A stretch of DNA of 64,000 nt from Caulobacter sp. RHG1 (GTDB taxonomy: Bacteria > Pseudomonadota > Alphaproteobacteria > Caulobacterales > Caulobacteraceae). This document shows, one piece after another, positions 25,440 through 33,034 of this stretch; positions within the stretch are counted from its first letter, which is position 1; every line of letters begins with the position of its first letter. The position numbers and the translations under genes were made by a program. The stretch covers positions 124,001-188,000 of the forward strand of contig NZ_SMZP01000009.1 in assembly GCF_013181195.1 (NCBI RefSeq), written 5' to 3'. The notes beneath the pieces were generated by a model. That model had not been told where the DNA came from. It did no database searches and saw nothing but the letters and a program-made list of their open reading frames with translations.

Positions 25440-27224
25440 ATGCGTAAATCGACTCTGCTGGGCCGCTCGGCCCTGTTGCGCGCCGTCCTTGCCGGCGCGC
25501 TTGTCACGTCCAGCCTGGCGCCGCCGTCGCTGGCCTTTGCCTTCCAACAGGAAGAAGCCACCGCACCGGCGCTCGCCCAGACCGGCGGCGACCTGATCGG
25601 CTACGGCTCGATCCACCATCCCACGATCGGTCGTGACGGCATGGTCGTGAGCCAGAGCAAGATCGCCTCGAAGATCGGCGCGGACATCCTGGCCAAAGGC
25701 GGCAACGCCGTCGACGCGGCCGTGGCCGTGGGCATCGCCGAGACCCTGACCCTGCCGCGCGCCGGCAATCTGGGCGGCGGCGGCTACATGCTGGTCTATG
25801 ACGCCGCCTCCAAGAAGACGGTCGCCATCGAGTACTATGGTCAGGCCCCGCTGGCGGTGAAGCCCGACTTCCTGCTGAACGACAAGGGCCGGGTCGACGG
25901 CGAAAAGGTTCAGTCCTTCAAGGGCGTGACCGTGCCCGGCACCGTCGCGGGCCTCTACGAGGCGCACAAGCGTTTCGGCAAGCTGCCCTGGGCCGATCTC
26001 GTCCAGCCCGCCATCGACCTGGCTCTGAACGGCCTGGTGATGAGCGACGACGAGGCCGACGCCCTGTCCAAGCGCAAGACGGCGATGTCCAAGGATCCGA
26101 ACGGCGCGCTCAAGGTGTTCTTCAAGCCGGACGGTTCGCCCTACGGCCCGGGCGAGGTCTACAAGAACCCCGACCTGGCCTGGACCCTGCAGCAGATCCA
26201 GGCGCGCGGCGCGGACGGCTTCTACAAGGGCCCCGTGGCCGACAAGCTGGTGGCCGGGATCAAGGCCGGCGGCGGCATCATCAGCCTGAAGGACCTGGCG
26301 TCCTACAAGGCCAATGTGCTGGAGCCGATCTGGTCGGACTATCGCGGCTACAAGATCGCCTACATGCCGCCGACCTCGGCCGCGTCCAGCGTCGCCGAGG
26401 CCATGAACATCCTCGAGCACTTCCCGATGGACAAGCTGGGGGCCGGCAACGTCGCCACCATGCACGTGATCGCTGAAGCCCTGAAGATCGTCACGGTCGA
26501 CCGGCGCTATTCCGGCGGCGGGCCGCAGTGGAAGACGCCCGCCAAGGGCATTGCCAGCAAGGCCTTCGCGCAAGAGCGCGCCAAGCTGATCTCGATGGAC
26601 AAGTCACTGGACTCCAAGTCGCTGCCGGGCCTGGATCCGCATCCCTACGAGAGCCCGGACACGACGCACTATTCGATCGCCGACAAGGACGGGAACGTGG
26701 TGTCCAACACCTACACCCTGACCGCGTCGTTCGGGGCGCACGTCGTCGCGCCGGGCACGGGCTTCCTGCTCAACAACTCGCTGGGCAATTTCGACTGGAA
26801 CCCCAAGCCGACCAGCCTGGGCAACAAGATCGAGCCGGGCAAACGCGCCCAGTCGACGATCTCGCCGATCATCGTGTTCAAGGACGACAAGCCCTGGGTG
26901 GCCACCGGCACGCCCGGCGGCGGCACCATCATCGGCACCATGGTGCAGGTGCTGGTCAACCTGATCGACTACAAGCTGAACATGGCCGAGGCCGCCCAGC
27001 GCCCGCGGATCTATCAGGCGGGTGTCGACGGGCCGCTGCAGATCGAGGAGTCGATCCCCGAGGATCTGGTCGCAGGCCTGGAGGCCAAGGGCCACAAGGT
27101 CGAGCGCTCGCAGATCATCGGCAGCACCCAGTCGATCATGATCGGACCGGACGGCAAGACGTTCTATGGCGCAGCCGACACCCGGCGGCCGGACTCGGCC
27201 GCGATCGGGGTCAAGCAGTACTAA
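25440..27224 (+). CDS. ggt: Gamma-glutamyltransferase, periplasmic
   Basis: A 594-residue Ntn-hydrolase precursor. The signal peptide runs to about residue 34 (LAPPSLAFA). AVDAAVAVGIAETLTLPRAG near the N terminus is a family signature. Autocleavage should occur before Thr408 in DTTHYSIADKDGN, giving a large subunit and a 187-residue small subunit, close to the usual sizes. FLLNNSLGNF and PGGGTIIGTMVQ supply substrate-binding residues. It hydrolyses or transfers the gamma-glutamyl group of glutathione and gamma-glutamyl peptides in the periplasm. GGGGAG precedes the ATG. A clear terminator follows. Confidence 0.93.
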   Translation: MRKSTLLGRSALLRAVLAGALVTSSLAPPSLAFAFQQEEATAPALAQTGGDLIGYGSIHHPTIGRDGMVVSQSKIASKIGADILAKGGNAVDAAVAVGIAETLTLPRAGNLGGGGYMLVYDAASKKTVAIEYYGQAPLAVKPDFLLNDKGRVDGEKVQSFKGVTVPGTVAGLYEAHKRFGKLPWADLVQPAIDLALNGLVMSDDEADALSKRKTAMSKDPNGALKVFFKPDGSPYGPGEVYKNPDLAWTLQQIQARGADGFYKGPVADKLVAGIKAGGGIISLKDLASYKANVLEPIWSDYRGYKIAYMPPTSAASSVAEAMNILEHFPMDKLGAGNVATMHVIAEALKIVTVDRRYSGGGPQWKTPAKGIASKAFAQERAKLISMDKSLDSKSLPGLDPHPYESPDTTHYSIADKDGNVVSNTYTLTASFGAHVVAPGTGFLLNNSLGNFDWNPKPTSLGNKIEPGKRAQSTISPIIVFKDDKPWVATGTPGGGTIIGTMVQVLVNLIDYKLNMAEAAQRPRIYQAGVDGPLQIEESIPEDLVAGLEAKGHKVERSQIIGSTQSIMIGPDGKTFYGAADTRRPDSAAIGVKQY

Positions 27225-27235
27225 GCGAATGGAGG

Positions 27236-27264
27236 GGGCCGCCGCGAGGCGGCCCTTTTCTCTT
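27236..27264 (+). terminator. Intrinsic terminator after gamma-glutamyltransferase gene
   Basis: GGGCCGCC and GGCGGCCC arms around a GCGA loop are followed by TTTTCTCTTT, a standard Rho-independent terminator 12 bases after the stop. It lies at the junction with the convergent LysR gene. Confidence 0.85.
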
Positions 27265-27265
27265 T

Positions 27266-28192
27266 CTAGGCGGTGGCGCGACGGCGGAACGGCAGCGGCT
27301 CGGCTTCCGCCTCGAACTCGGCGCCGGGCAGGCACTTCAGGAACATTTCGGCGGCCAGGCTGAGCTTGCGCTCGGAATGGCGAAGCACGCGGAAGTTTCG
27401 GCGTGGCAGGTTCACCGCCCGCACCAGAGCGCCTGACGCCAACGCCTCGCGCGCCACCAGGTCGGAGAGGGCGCTGGGACCCAGGCCCGCCACCACGGCC
27501 GACAGGATCGCCTCGTTGGTCGGCAGTTCCAGGCGTACGTCCAGCTTCTTCACGTCGGCGCCGAGACCGCGCAGGGCGCGTTCAAACTCCGAGCGCGTCG
27601 CCGAGCCTTCTTCGCGCAGAACCCAGCCGCCGCGCACCAGCTCTTCCGGGCGGGGAGGGCGATGCGCCCAGGCGTGGTCGGGTCGCACCAGGATACAAAG
27701 TTGGTCGCCCTCGACATCGACACCATCCAGGTCTGGGTCGACGTGCGGGGCGGCGACGAAGCCGATGTCGGCCGCGCCATCCAGGACCATGCGGGCGGCT
27801 TCCTCGGTATTGGCGATGTGCAGGTCGATGCTGAGGTGGGGGAAGCGGTTGCTGAACTCGCCGATCACCCGGGGCAGCCAATAGTTGCCGATGGTCTGGC
27901 TGGCGTAGATCGTCACCGTGCCGCGACGCAGGTTCGACATGTCCATCAGCGTGCGCTGGGCTTCGCGCACCTGGTTCAGGATCTTGCGCGCCTCGTCCAG
28001 GAAAGCCCGTCCGGCTACGGACAGCTCGATGCGTCGGCCGACCCGGTCGAACAACGCTGTGCCGTAGGTGTTCTCCAGGGCGCCGATGGAGGCGCTGACG
28101 CCGGATTGCGTGATGTGCAGCGCTTCTGCGGCGCGCGTCATGTTCAGTCGTTCAGCGACGCAGACGAAGATCCTCAGCTGCTCCAGTGTCAT
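27266..28192 (-). CDS. LysR-family transcriptional regulator
   Basis: A 308-residue regulator started at the ATG at 28192, which gives the canonical MTLEQLRIFVCVAERLNMTR start; a longer frame to 28252 is rejected. The helix-turn-helix lies at residues 17-40 (AAEALHITQSGVSASIGALE), then the linker FDRVGRRIELSVAG. The effector domain has GTVTIYASQTIGNYWLPRV, the pattern of CysB/CbbR-like members. A set of CGTTC/GAACG half-sites lies upstream of its own start, and the MHS transporter operon is divergent beyond, the most likely target along with itself. Ligand unknown. Confidence 0.9.
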   Translation of the reverse strand: MTLEQLRIFVCVAERLNMTRAAEALHITQSGVSASIGALENTYGTALFDRVGRRIELSVAGRAFLDEARKILNQVREAQRTLMDMSNLRRGTVTIYASQTIGNYWLPRVIGEFSNRFPHLSIDLHIANTEEAARMVLDGAADIGFVAAPHVDPDLDGVDVEGDQLCILVRPDHAWAHRPPRPEELVRGGWVLREEGSATRSEFERALRGLGADVKKLDVRLELPTNEAILSAVVAGLGPSALSDLVAREALASGALVRAVNLPRRNFRVLRHSERKLSLAAEMFLKCLPGAEFEAEAEPLPFRRRATA

Positions 28193-28572
28193 AGTGAAAC
28201 CCCGCTTTTTCCCGCGAAGCCAACTTAGGCACAACGAACAGCCGTTCAGCAAAGAAAATGTCGTTCAGCGTATAGAACGCCTGGCGATGTTGCCGGTACC
28301 ATCGACCGGCGCCCACCTTGGGGCAATTTATGCCGTTTTGGGTTTCCCTGCGTCGACCTGCGTGCGCCCTGGTGGCTGCGATGCGGCCGTTGGGGGTAGG
28401 TCATACCGACTCGCGTCGCGGTGTCCGACCAATTGGGACATCGGCGATCATGAGGTGAGCTTGTAGAAGTAAAAGGCGCGCCTTGTGAATATTTGTGGGT
28501 TGCTAGACTGTTGATGGCCAAGTCGTGTTCGGTCATCATCTTTGTATTGGTGGCGTGGGGCTTTCGGGGCGA
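28193..28572. other. Divergent intergenic region, LysR gene / MFS transporter
   Basis: A 380-bp gap between the LysR ATG and the chosen transporter ATG. It holds the half-site array at 28236-28279. The remaining part toward the transporter is GC-rich without a recognisable gene or hairpin; the last 100 bases are more AT-rich and probably carry the transporter promoter. Confidence 0.4.
28236..28279. promoter_or_regulatory. LysR-type operator array
   Basis: GAAC-AGCC-GTTC (28236-28247) is followed 19 bp on by CGTTC-AGCGTATA-GAACG (28262-28279), which contains the T-N11-A core of LysR-type sites. CGTTCAGC occurs twice, 19 bp apart. The array is 44-87 bases upstream of the LysR start, suited to autoregulation and control of the divergent gene. 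Confidence 0.5.
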
Positions 28573-29892
28573 ATGGCGTTGGATTGTGTCGAGCGCCTGT
28601 CGCCCGGGGCGGAGCGTGTCGCGCTCGGCCCGGCGACGCGCCGGCGCGCGATCACCGCCTGTCTGGCCGGTAACCTGTTCGAGATCTTCGACTTCGGGGT
28701 CTACGGCTATTTCGCCGTCCAGATCGGGCGGGCGGTGTTTCCGTCCGCGGACCCGATTGCTTCTGTGCTGGCCAGTTTCGCCACCTACGGCGTCGGCTTC
28801 CTGATGCGGCCCATCGGGGCGATGGTGATCGGCAGCTATGGCGACCGCCACGGCCGCAAGGCGGCGCTGGCGCTGACCATCACACTGATGGCGATCGCCA
28901 CGGGCCTGACCGGCCTGATCCCGACCTATGCCCAGGCTGGTCTCTGGGCGCCGATCATGTTGCTGCTCTGCCGACTGGTGCAGGGGTTCTCGACAGGCGG
29001 CGAGTGGGGCGGGGCGACCACCTTCCTGATCGAGCATGCGCCGCCCGGCCGTCGCGGTTTCTACGGCAGCCTGCAGCAGGTCAGCACGGGTCTGGCCCAA
29101 ATCCTCTCGATCGGCTCGGCCTTGCTGCTCAACAGCATCCTCGGCGCGGAGGATCTGCAGGCCTGGGGCTGGCGGCTGCCGTTCCTGCTGGGCTTCGTGC
29201 TGGCCCCGATCGGTTACTACCTGCGCGCTCGCGTCGAAGAGTCGCCCGAGTTCGCGGCCGTTTCGCGGAGCAAGCGCGTCGCCTCAGCGCCGCTGCGCAG
29301 CGCGCTGACCGTCCATCGCGGCGCGGTGCTGACCTGTTTCGGCCTGACCATGATCTGGACGGTGTCCAGCTATGTCTTCATCACCTTCATGCCGACCTTC
29401 GCGGTTCACACGTTGGGCATGCAGCCCTCCACCGCGCTGGCGGGGACCATCTGCGCTGTGCTGGTCAATGTCGTCGTCATCCCGTGGGCGGGCTTGGCCT
29501 ATGACCGCTGGGGCGGCCGTCGCCTGCTGATCGCTGCGGCGGCGGGTTTCGCCCTATTGAGCGTGCCGCTGTTCGCCTTCCTGGCCCATGAGAAGAGCCT
29601 GGCCGCCCTGGCGCTGGTCGCCGTCGTCGCCGGCGTATTCTACGGCATCTACAACGGCGCCGCGCCGGCTCTGCTGTGCACGCTGTTCCCGACGGCTGTC
29701 CGCTATACGGCGCTGTCGGTCGGCTACAACGGCGCGGTGATGGTCTTCGGCGGCTTCGCGCCCTTTGTTTCCACCGTCCTCGTTCGAGAAACCGGCCTGG
29801 CGATCGCCCCCAGCTTCTACGTCGCGCTCTGCGCGGCGGTGAGTCTGGGCGTGCTGACCTGGCCGCGCGGGCGAGGGGCCTTTGTCCACTAG
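28573..29892 (+). CDS. MFS transporter, metabolite:H+ symporter (MHS) type
   Basis: A 439-residue inner-membrane transporter with about 12 predicted membrane segments. I chose the ATG at 28573 (GGGGCGA before it) over a GTG at 28525. GNLFEIFDFGVYGYFAV opens the first helix; GSYGDRHGRKAALALTI is the loop 2-3 MFS motif, and RLVQGFSTGGEWGGATTFL is typical of the MHS family (proline/betaine, citrate, alpha-ketoglutarate carriers). The substrate is probably a small carboxylate or amino acid. The metalloprotease gene starts 22 bases after its stop, so they form an operon. Confidence 0.88.
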   Translation: MALDCVERLSPGAERVALGPATRRRAITACLAGNLFEIFDFGVYGYFAVQIGRAVFPSADPIASVLASFATYGVGFLMRPIGAMVIGSYGDRHGRKAALALTITLMAIATGLTGLIPTYAQAGLWAPIMLLLCRLVQGFSTGGEWGGATTFLIEHAPPGRRGFYGSLQQVSTGLAQILSIGSALLLNSILGAEDLQAWGWRLPFLLGFVLAPIGYYLRARVEESPEFAAVSRSKRVASAPLRSALTVHRGAVLTCFGLTMIWTVSSYVFITFMPTFAVHTLGMQPSTALAGTICAVLVNVVVIPWAGLAYDRWGGRRLLIAAAAGFALLSVPLFAFLAHEKSLAALALVAVVAGVFYGIYNGAAPALLCTLFPTAVRYTALSVGYNGAVMVFGGFAPFVSTVLVRETGLAIAPSFYVALCAAVSLGVLTWPRGRGAFVH

Positions 29893-29914
29893 AATGCAAT
29901 CGAGGGGATCTTTC

Positions 29915-32425
29915 ATGCGGCGTTCGCTCAAGCGCCAGAGCCTGGTCTACGCAGCCGCGATCGCGGCGCTGGCTCTGACATCCTCGGTCCTGCCGTCGGC
30001 TTCCTACGCAGCCGACTGGGCGCAGACCGCCGCCGGGGCCGCCCAGCCGCGCGAGGGCCTGCTGCGGACCTTCGTCGACGCCAAGACCGGCAAGGTCTTC
30101 GTCCAGGTGCCGCCGGCCGGCGCCGATGGCGTCTCGCTGCGCGTGATCTACCAGGCGAGCCTGGCCTCCGGCCTGGGCTCGACCTCGCTAGGTCTGGACC
30201 GCGCCGCCACCGGCCGCGCCCAACTGCTGGCCTTCCGCCGCGCCGGCAAGAAGGTGGTCATCCAGGCCGAGAATCCAGAGTTCCGGGCCAACGGCACCGG
30301 CGAGTTGGAAGCGGGCGCGGTGCGCAGCTCGTTCGCGGTCTCCAACCTTTGGAGCGGCGACGCGATCGCCGAGGGCCCGGATGGCGCGGCTCTGGTCGAC
30401 ATCACCAGCTTCCTGACACAGGACACACTGGACGTCGCCGGTCGGATCCGCATGCGCAAGCAAGGCGTCTATCGGCCCGCCGCCAACCTGACCTATGTCG
30501 ACGCCCCGCGCAGCGGCGTCTTCCCGACCAATCTGGAGTTCGAGGCGGTCCAGACCTTCACCGCCGACGATCCCGGCGCCGAGGTCCGCGCCATCGCGCC
30601 GGACGCCCGCTCGATCACCCTGACGGTGCACCACTCGTTCGTGAAGCTGCCCGAGGCTGGCTTCGAGACGCGCCGCTTTGACCCCCGCACCGGCACCTCC
30701 GTGCAGGTGCCGGTCGTCGACTTCGCCGCCCCGCTGGACTCGTCGATCGTCTACCGCCTGGCCCGCCGCTTCCGTCTCGAGAAGACCGATCCGAACGCCG
30801 CCCGCTCGCGGGTCAAGAAACCGATCGTCTTCTATGTCGACCGCGCTGCGCCGGAGCCGATCCGCACCGCCCTGGTCGAAGGCGCCAACTGGTGGGGGCA
30901 GGCGTTCGACGCTGCCGGCTTCATCGACGGCTTCAAGGTCGAGGTGCTGCCCGAGGGCGCCGATCCGATGGACGCCCGCTACAACGTCATCTTCTGGATC
31001 AATCGCCAGACCCGCGGCTGGTCCACAGGGCAGACCATCGTCGATCCCCGCACCGGCGAGATCGTCCGTGGCGTGGTGCAGCTGGAATCCCTTCGCGTCC
31101 GCCAGGACAAGATGATCTTCGAGGGCCTGCTGGGCGCGGCGGGAACCGGCAAGGGCGGGGTCAACGATCCGGTGCAGATCGCCCTGCAGCGGATCCGCCA
31201 GCTGGGCATGCACGAGACCGGCCACGCGCTGGGCTTCTCGCACAACTTCGCCGGCTCGACCTTCGGCCGGGCCTCGACGCTCGATTATCCGGCGCCGCTG
31301 ATCCACGTGAAGGGCGACAAGCTCGACTTCAGCGACGCCTATGTCAAAGGCGCGGGCGCGTGGGACAAGTTCACGGTCAAGTGGCTCTACAGCCAGTTTC
31401 CGACCGGAACCGACACCGCCAAGGCGCTGGACGGGATCGCCCGCGAGGTCGCCAGCCAGGGCATGATGTTTATCGCTGACGACGAGCATCCGGCCAGCAC
31501 CCAGTGGGACAATGGCGCCGACCCGGTCGACGGTCTGAAGGACACCCTGGCGGTGCGCAAGATCGCCCTGTCGCGCTTTGGCCTTGGCAATATCGCCCCC
31601 GGCGCGCCGGTCTCGGACCTGCGCCGGGTGTTCGTGCCGATCTATCTGTTCCACCGCTACCAGATCGACGCGGCCGTGAAGCAGGTCGGCGGCGTCGACT
31701 TCAGCTATGCGGTGAACGGGGAGGGGCGCGAGAAGGCCAAGGTCATCGACGTCGCCGCTCAGCGTCGCGCCTTGAAGGCCGTGCTGGAAACCCTGGATCC
31801 GGCGCTGCTGGACACGCCGGACGACCTGGTGGCCCTGCTGTCCCAGGCCGCCTCGGGCACGAGCGACCGCCAGTTCGAGATCGAGCTGTTCGATACGCTG
31901 GGCGGACCGGTGTTCGATCCCGTCGGCGTGGCCGTCGTGGCCTCAGACATGGCTCTGCGCCAGTTGGTCGAGGCCCCGCGCCTCAACCGGGTGCAGGAGC
32001 AGGCCCGTCGCGATGCTGGCCAGCTGACCGTCAGCGAACTGCTGGACGCCCTGTTCGCCCAGGTCCAGGCCAAGCCCAGCGAGTCCGTGCGCTTCGCCGA
32101 AATCCGTCGTCGCCAGCAGGCGCGGCTGATCGGCGATCTGGTCGACACCCTTGGCGACAAGACGCTGTCGCCGACCGTGGTCGCGGCGATCGAGGCCAAG
32201 CTGGCCGACACCGGCAAGGGCTTGGCGTCTGGCGCCAGCGCCTATGACCGCTACCTGGCGCGGCTGCTGGCCGACGGCGATCGCGAGGCCATGGCGCGCT
32301 TCGCCTCCGACCAGGCGCCGGCGCCCAAAACCCCGCCCGGCAGCCCGATCGAGGACTGCTGGTTCTGCGCCCCATCCGACCAGACCCGCGCCGCCGCGCT
32401 GCAAGCCACGGAGTTCACGCGATGA
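29915..32425 (+). CDS. Secreted zinc-dependent metalloprotease (metzincin-like)
   Basis: An 836-residue exported protein. The ATG at 29915 follows GAGGGGATC and gives a signal peptide RRSLKRQSLVYAAAIAALAL ending near SYAA; the frame is open upstream to 29882. The N-terminal region is of the DUF5117-like type, and the central catalytic domain has HETGHALGFSHNF starting near residue 433: HExxH with a third His, the metzincin zinc site. The C-terminal third is helical and may be regulatory. Related enzymes are periplasmic or surface proteases of unknown natural substrate. It overlaps the RidA-like gene by ATGA. Confidence 0.87.
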   Translation: MRRSLKRQSLVYAAAIAALALTSSVLPSASYAADWAQTAAGAAQPREGLLRTFVDAKTGKVFVQVPPAGADGVSLRVIYQASLASGLGSTSLGLDRAATGRAQLLAFRRAGKKVVIQAENPEFRANGTGELEAGAVRSSFAVSNLWSGDAIAEGPDGAALVDITSFLTQDTLDVAGRIRMRKQGVYRPAANLTYVDAPRSGVFPTNLEFEAVQTFTADDPGAEVRAIAPDARSITLTVHHSFVKLPEAGFETRRFDPRTGTSVQVPVVDFAAPLDSSIVYRLARRFRLEKTDPNAARSRVKKPIVFYVDRAAPEPIRTALVEGANWWGQAFDAAGFIDGFKVEVLPEGADPMDARYNVIFWINRQTRGWSTGQTIVDPRTGEIVRGVVQLESLRVRQDKMIFEGLLGAAGTGKGGVNDPVQIALQRIRQLGMHETGHALGFSHNFAGSTFGRASTLDYPAPLIHVKGDKLDFSDAYVKGAGAWDKFTVKWLYSQFPTGTDTAKALDGIAREVASQGMMFIADDEHPASTQWDNGADPVDGLKDTLAVRKIALSRFGLGNIAPGAPVSDLRRVFVPIYLFHRYQIDAAVKQVGGVDFSYAVNGEGREKAKVIDVAAQRRALKAVLETLDPALLDTPDDLVALLSQAASGTSDRQFEIELFDTLGGPVFDPVGVAVVASDMALRQLVEAPRLNRVQEQARRDAGQLTVSELLDALFAQVQAKPSESVRFAEIRRRQQARLIGDLVDTLGDKTLSPTVVAAIEAKLADTGKGLASGASAYDRYLARLLADGDREAMARFASDQAPAPKTPPGSPIEDCWFCAPSDQTRAAALQATEFTR

Positions 32426-32964
32426 TCGCCTCTCGTCGAAACGCCCTCGTCGTTCTGGGTGGGGCCGCATTGTCGGTCAGCAGCCTGAGCTCGGCGCGGG
32501 CAGACGCTGTTGCGGCGCTGAAGGCCCAGGGCCTGGACCTGCCAAAGGTCGCCGTCCCGATCGGCAGCTATGCGCCATTCGTGCGGCATGGCGATCTGGT
32601 CTTCGTCTCGGGTCAGCTGCCGCTGAAGGACGGAAGTCTGATCGCCAAGGGCCGCGTGCCCGTCGAAGTCAGTCTCGAGCAGGCCCAGGCCGCGGCGCGC
32701 CAATGCGCGCTGAACGTGCTGGGCGCGGCGGCGGCGGCGGTTGGCGGCGACCTGGAGAAGATCGCCGGTTGCTTGAAGCTGACCGGCTTCGTCGCCTGCG
32801 ATCCCGGCTTTACCGATCACCCCAAGGTGGTCAACGGCGCCTCGGATCTGATCAAGGCGGTGCTGGGCGACCGTGGGCAGCACGCCCGCGCCGCCGTCGG
32901 CGTCGCCTCTTTGCCCATGGGCGCGCCCGTCGAGGTCGAGGCCATTTTCAGCGTCCGGATTTAG
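32422..32964 (+). CDS. RidA-family protein with signal peptide
   Basis: A 180-residue protein. An N-terminal segment RRNALVVLGGAALSVSSLSS followed by ARA looks like a Tat or Sec export signal, unusual because RidA enamine/imine deaminases are normally cytoplasmic. The RidA fold is seen in VPIGSYAPFVRHGDLVFVSG, RQCALNVLGAAAAAVGGDLE and RAAVGVASLPMGAPVEVEAI. The last segment has no Arg at the position that in true RidA binds the substrate carboxylate near the end (RSxV-type), so it may belong to a non-deaminase subgroup. It is translationally coupled to the metalloprotease. Confidence 0.83.
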   Translation: MIASRRNALVVLGGAALSVSSLSSARADAVAALKAQGLDLPKVAVPIGSYAPFVRHGDLVFVSGQLPLKDGSLIAKGRVPVEVSLEQAQAAARQCALNVLGAAAAAVGGDLEKIAGCLKLTGFVACDPGFTDHPKVVNGASDLIKAVLGDRGQHARAAVGVASLPMGAPVEVEAIFSVRI

Positions 32965-32985
32965 CGCCGTCGTTCGTCGTCATGA

Positions 32986-33008
32986 GGTGAGCCGTCGAAC
33001 GGCTCGCC
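32986..33008. terminator. Hairpin between RidA-like and amidohydrolase genes
   Basis: A 10-bp stem (GGTGAGCCGT and ACGGCTCGCC, one G-T pair) with a CGA loop lies in the 70-bp gap before the amidohydrolase SD (AGGAG). Without a T-run it may only modulate downstream expression. Confidence 0.45.
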
Positions 33009-33034
33009 CAGTTTCACTCTAGGAGTACGCTCGC

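Noticed and set aside
28448-32992. 13-base repeat TCATGAGGTGAGC at 28448 and 32980
   Set aside because: Two isolated copies in non-equivalent positions, with SD-like composition; likely chance.
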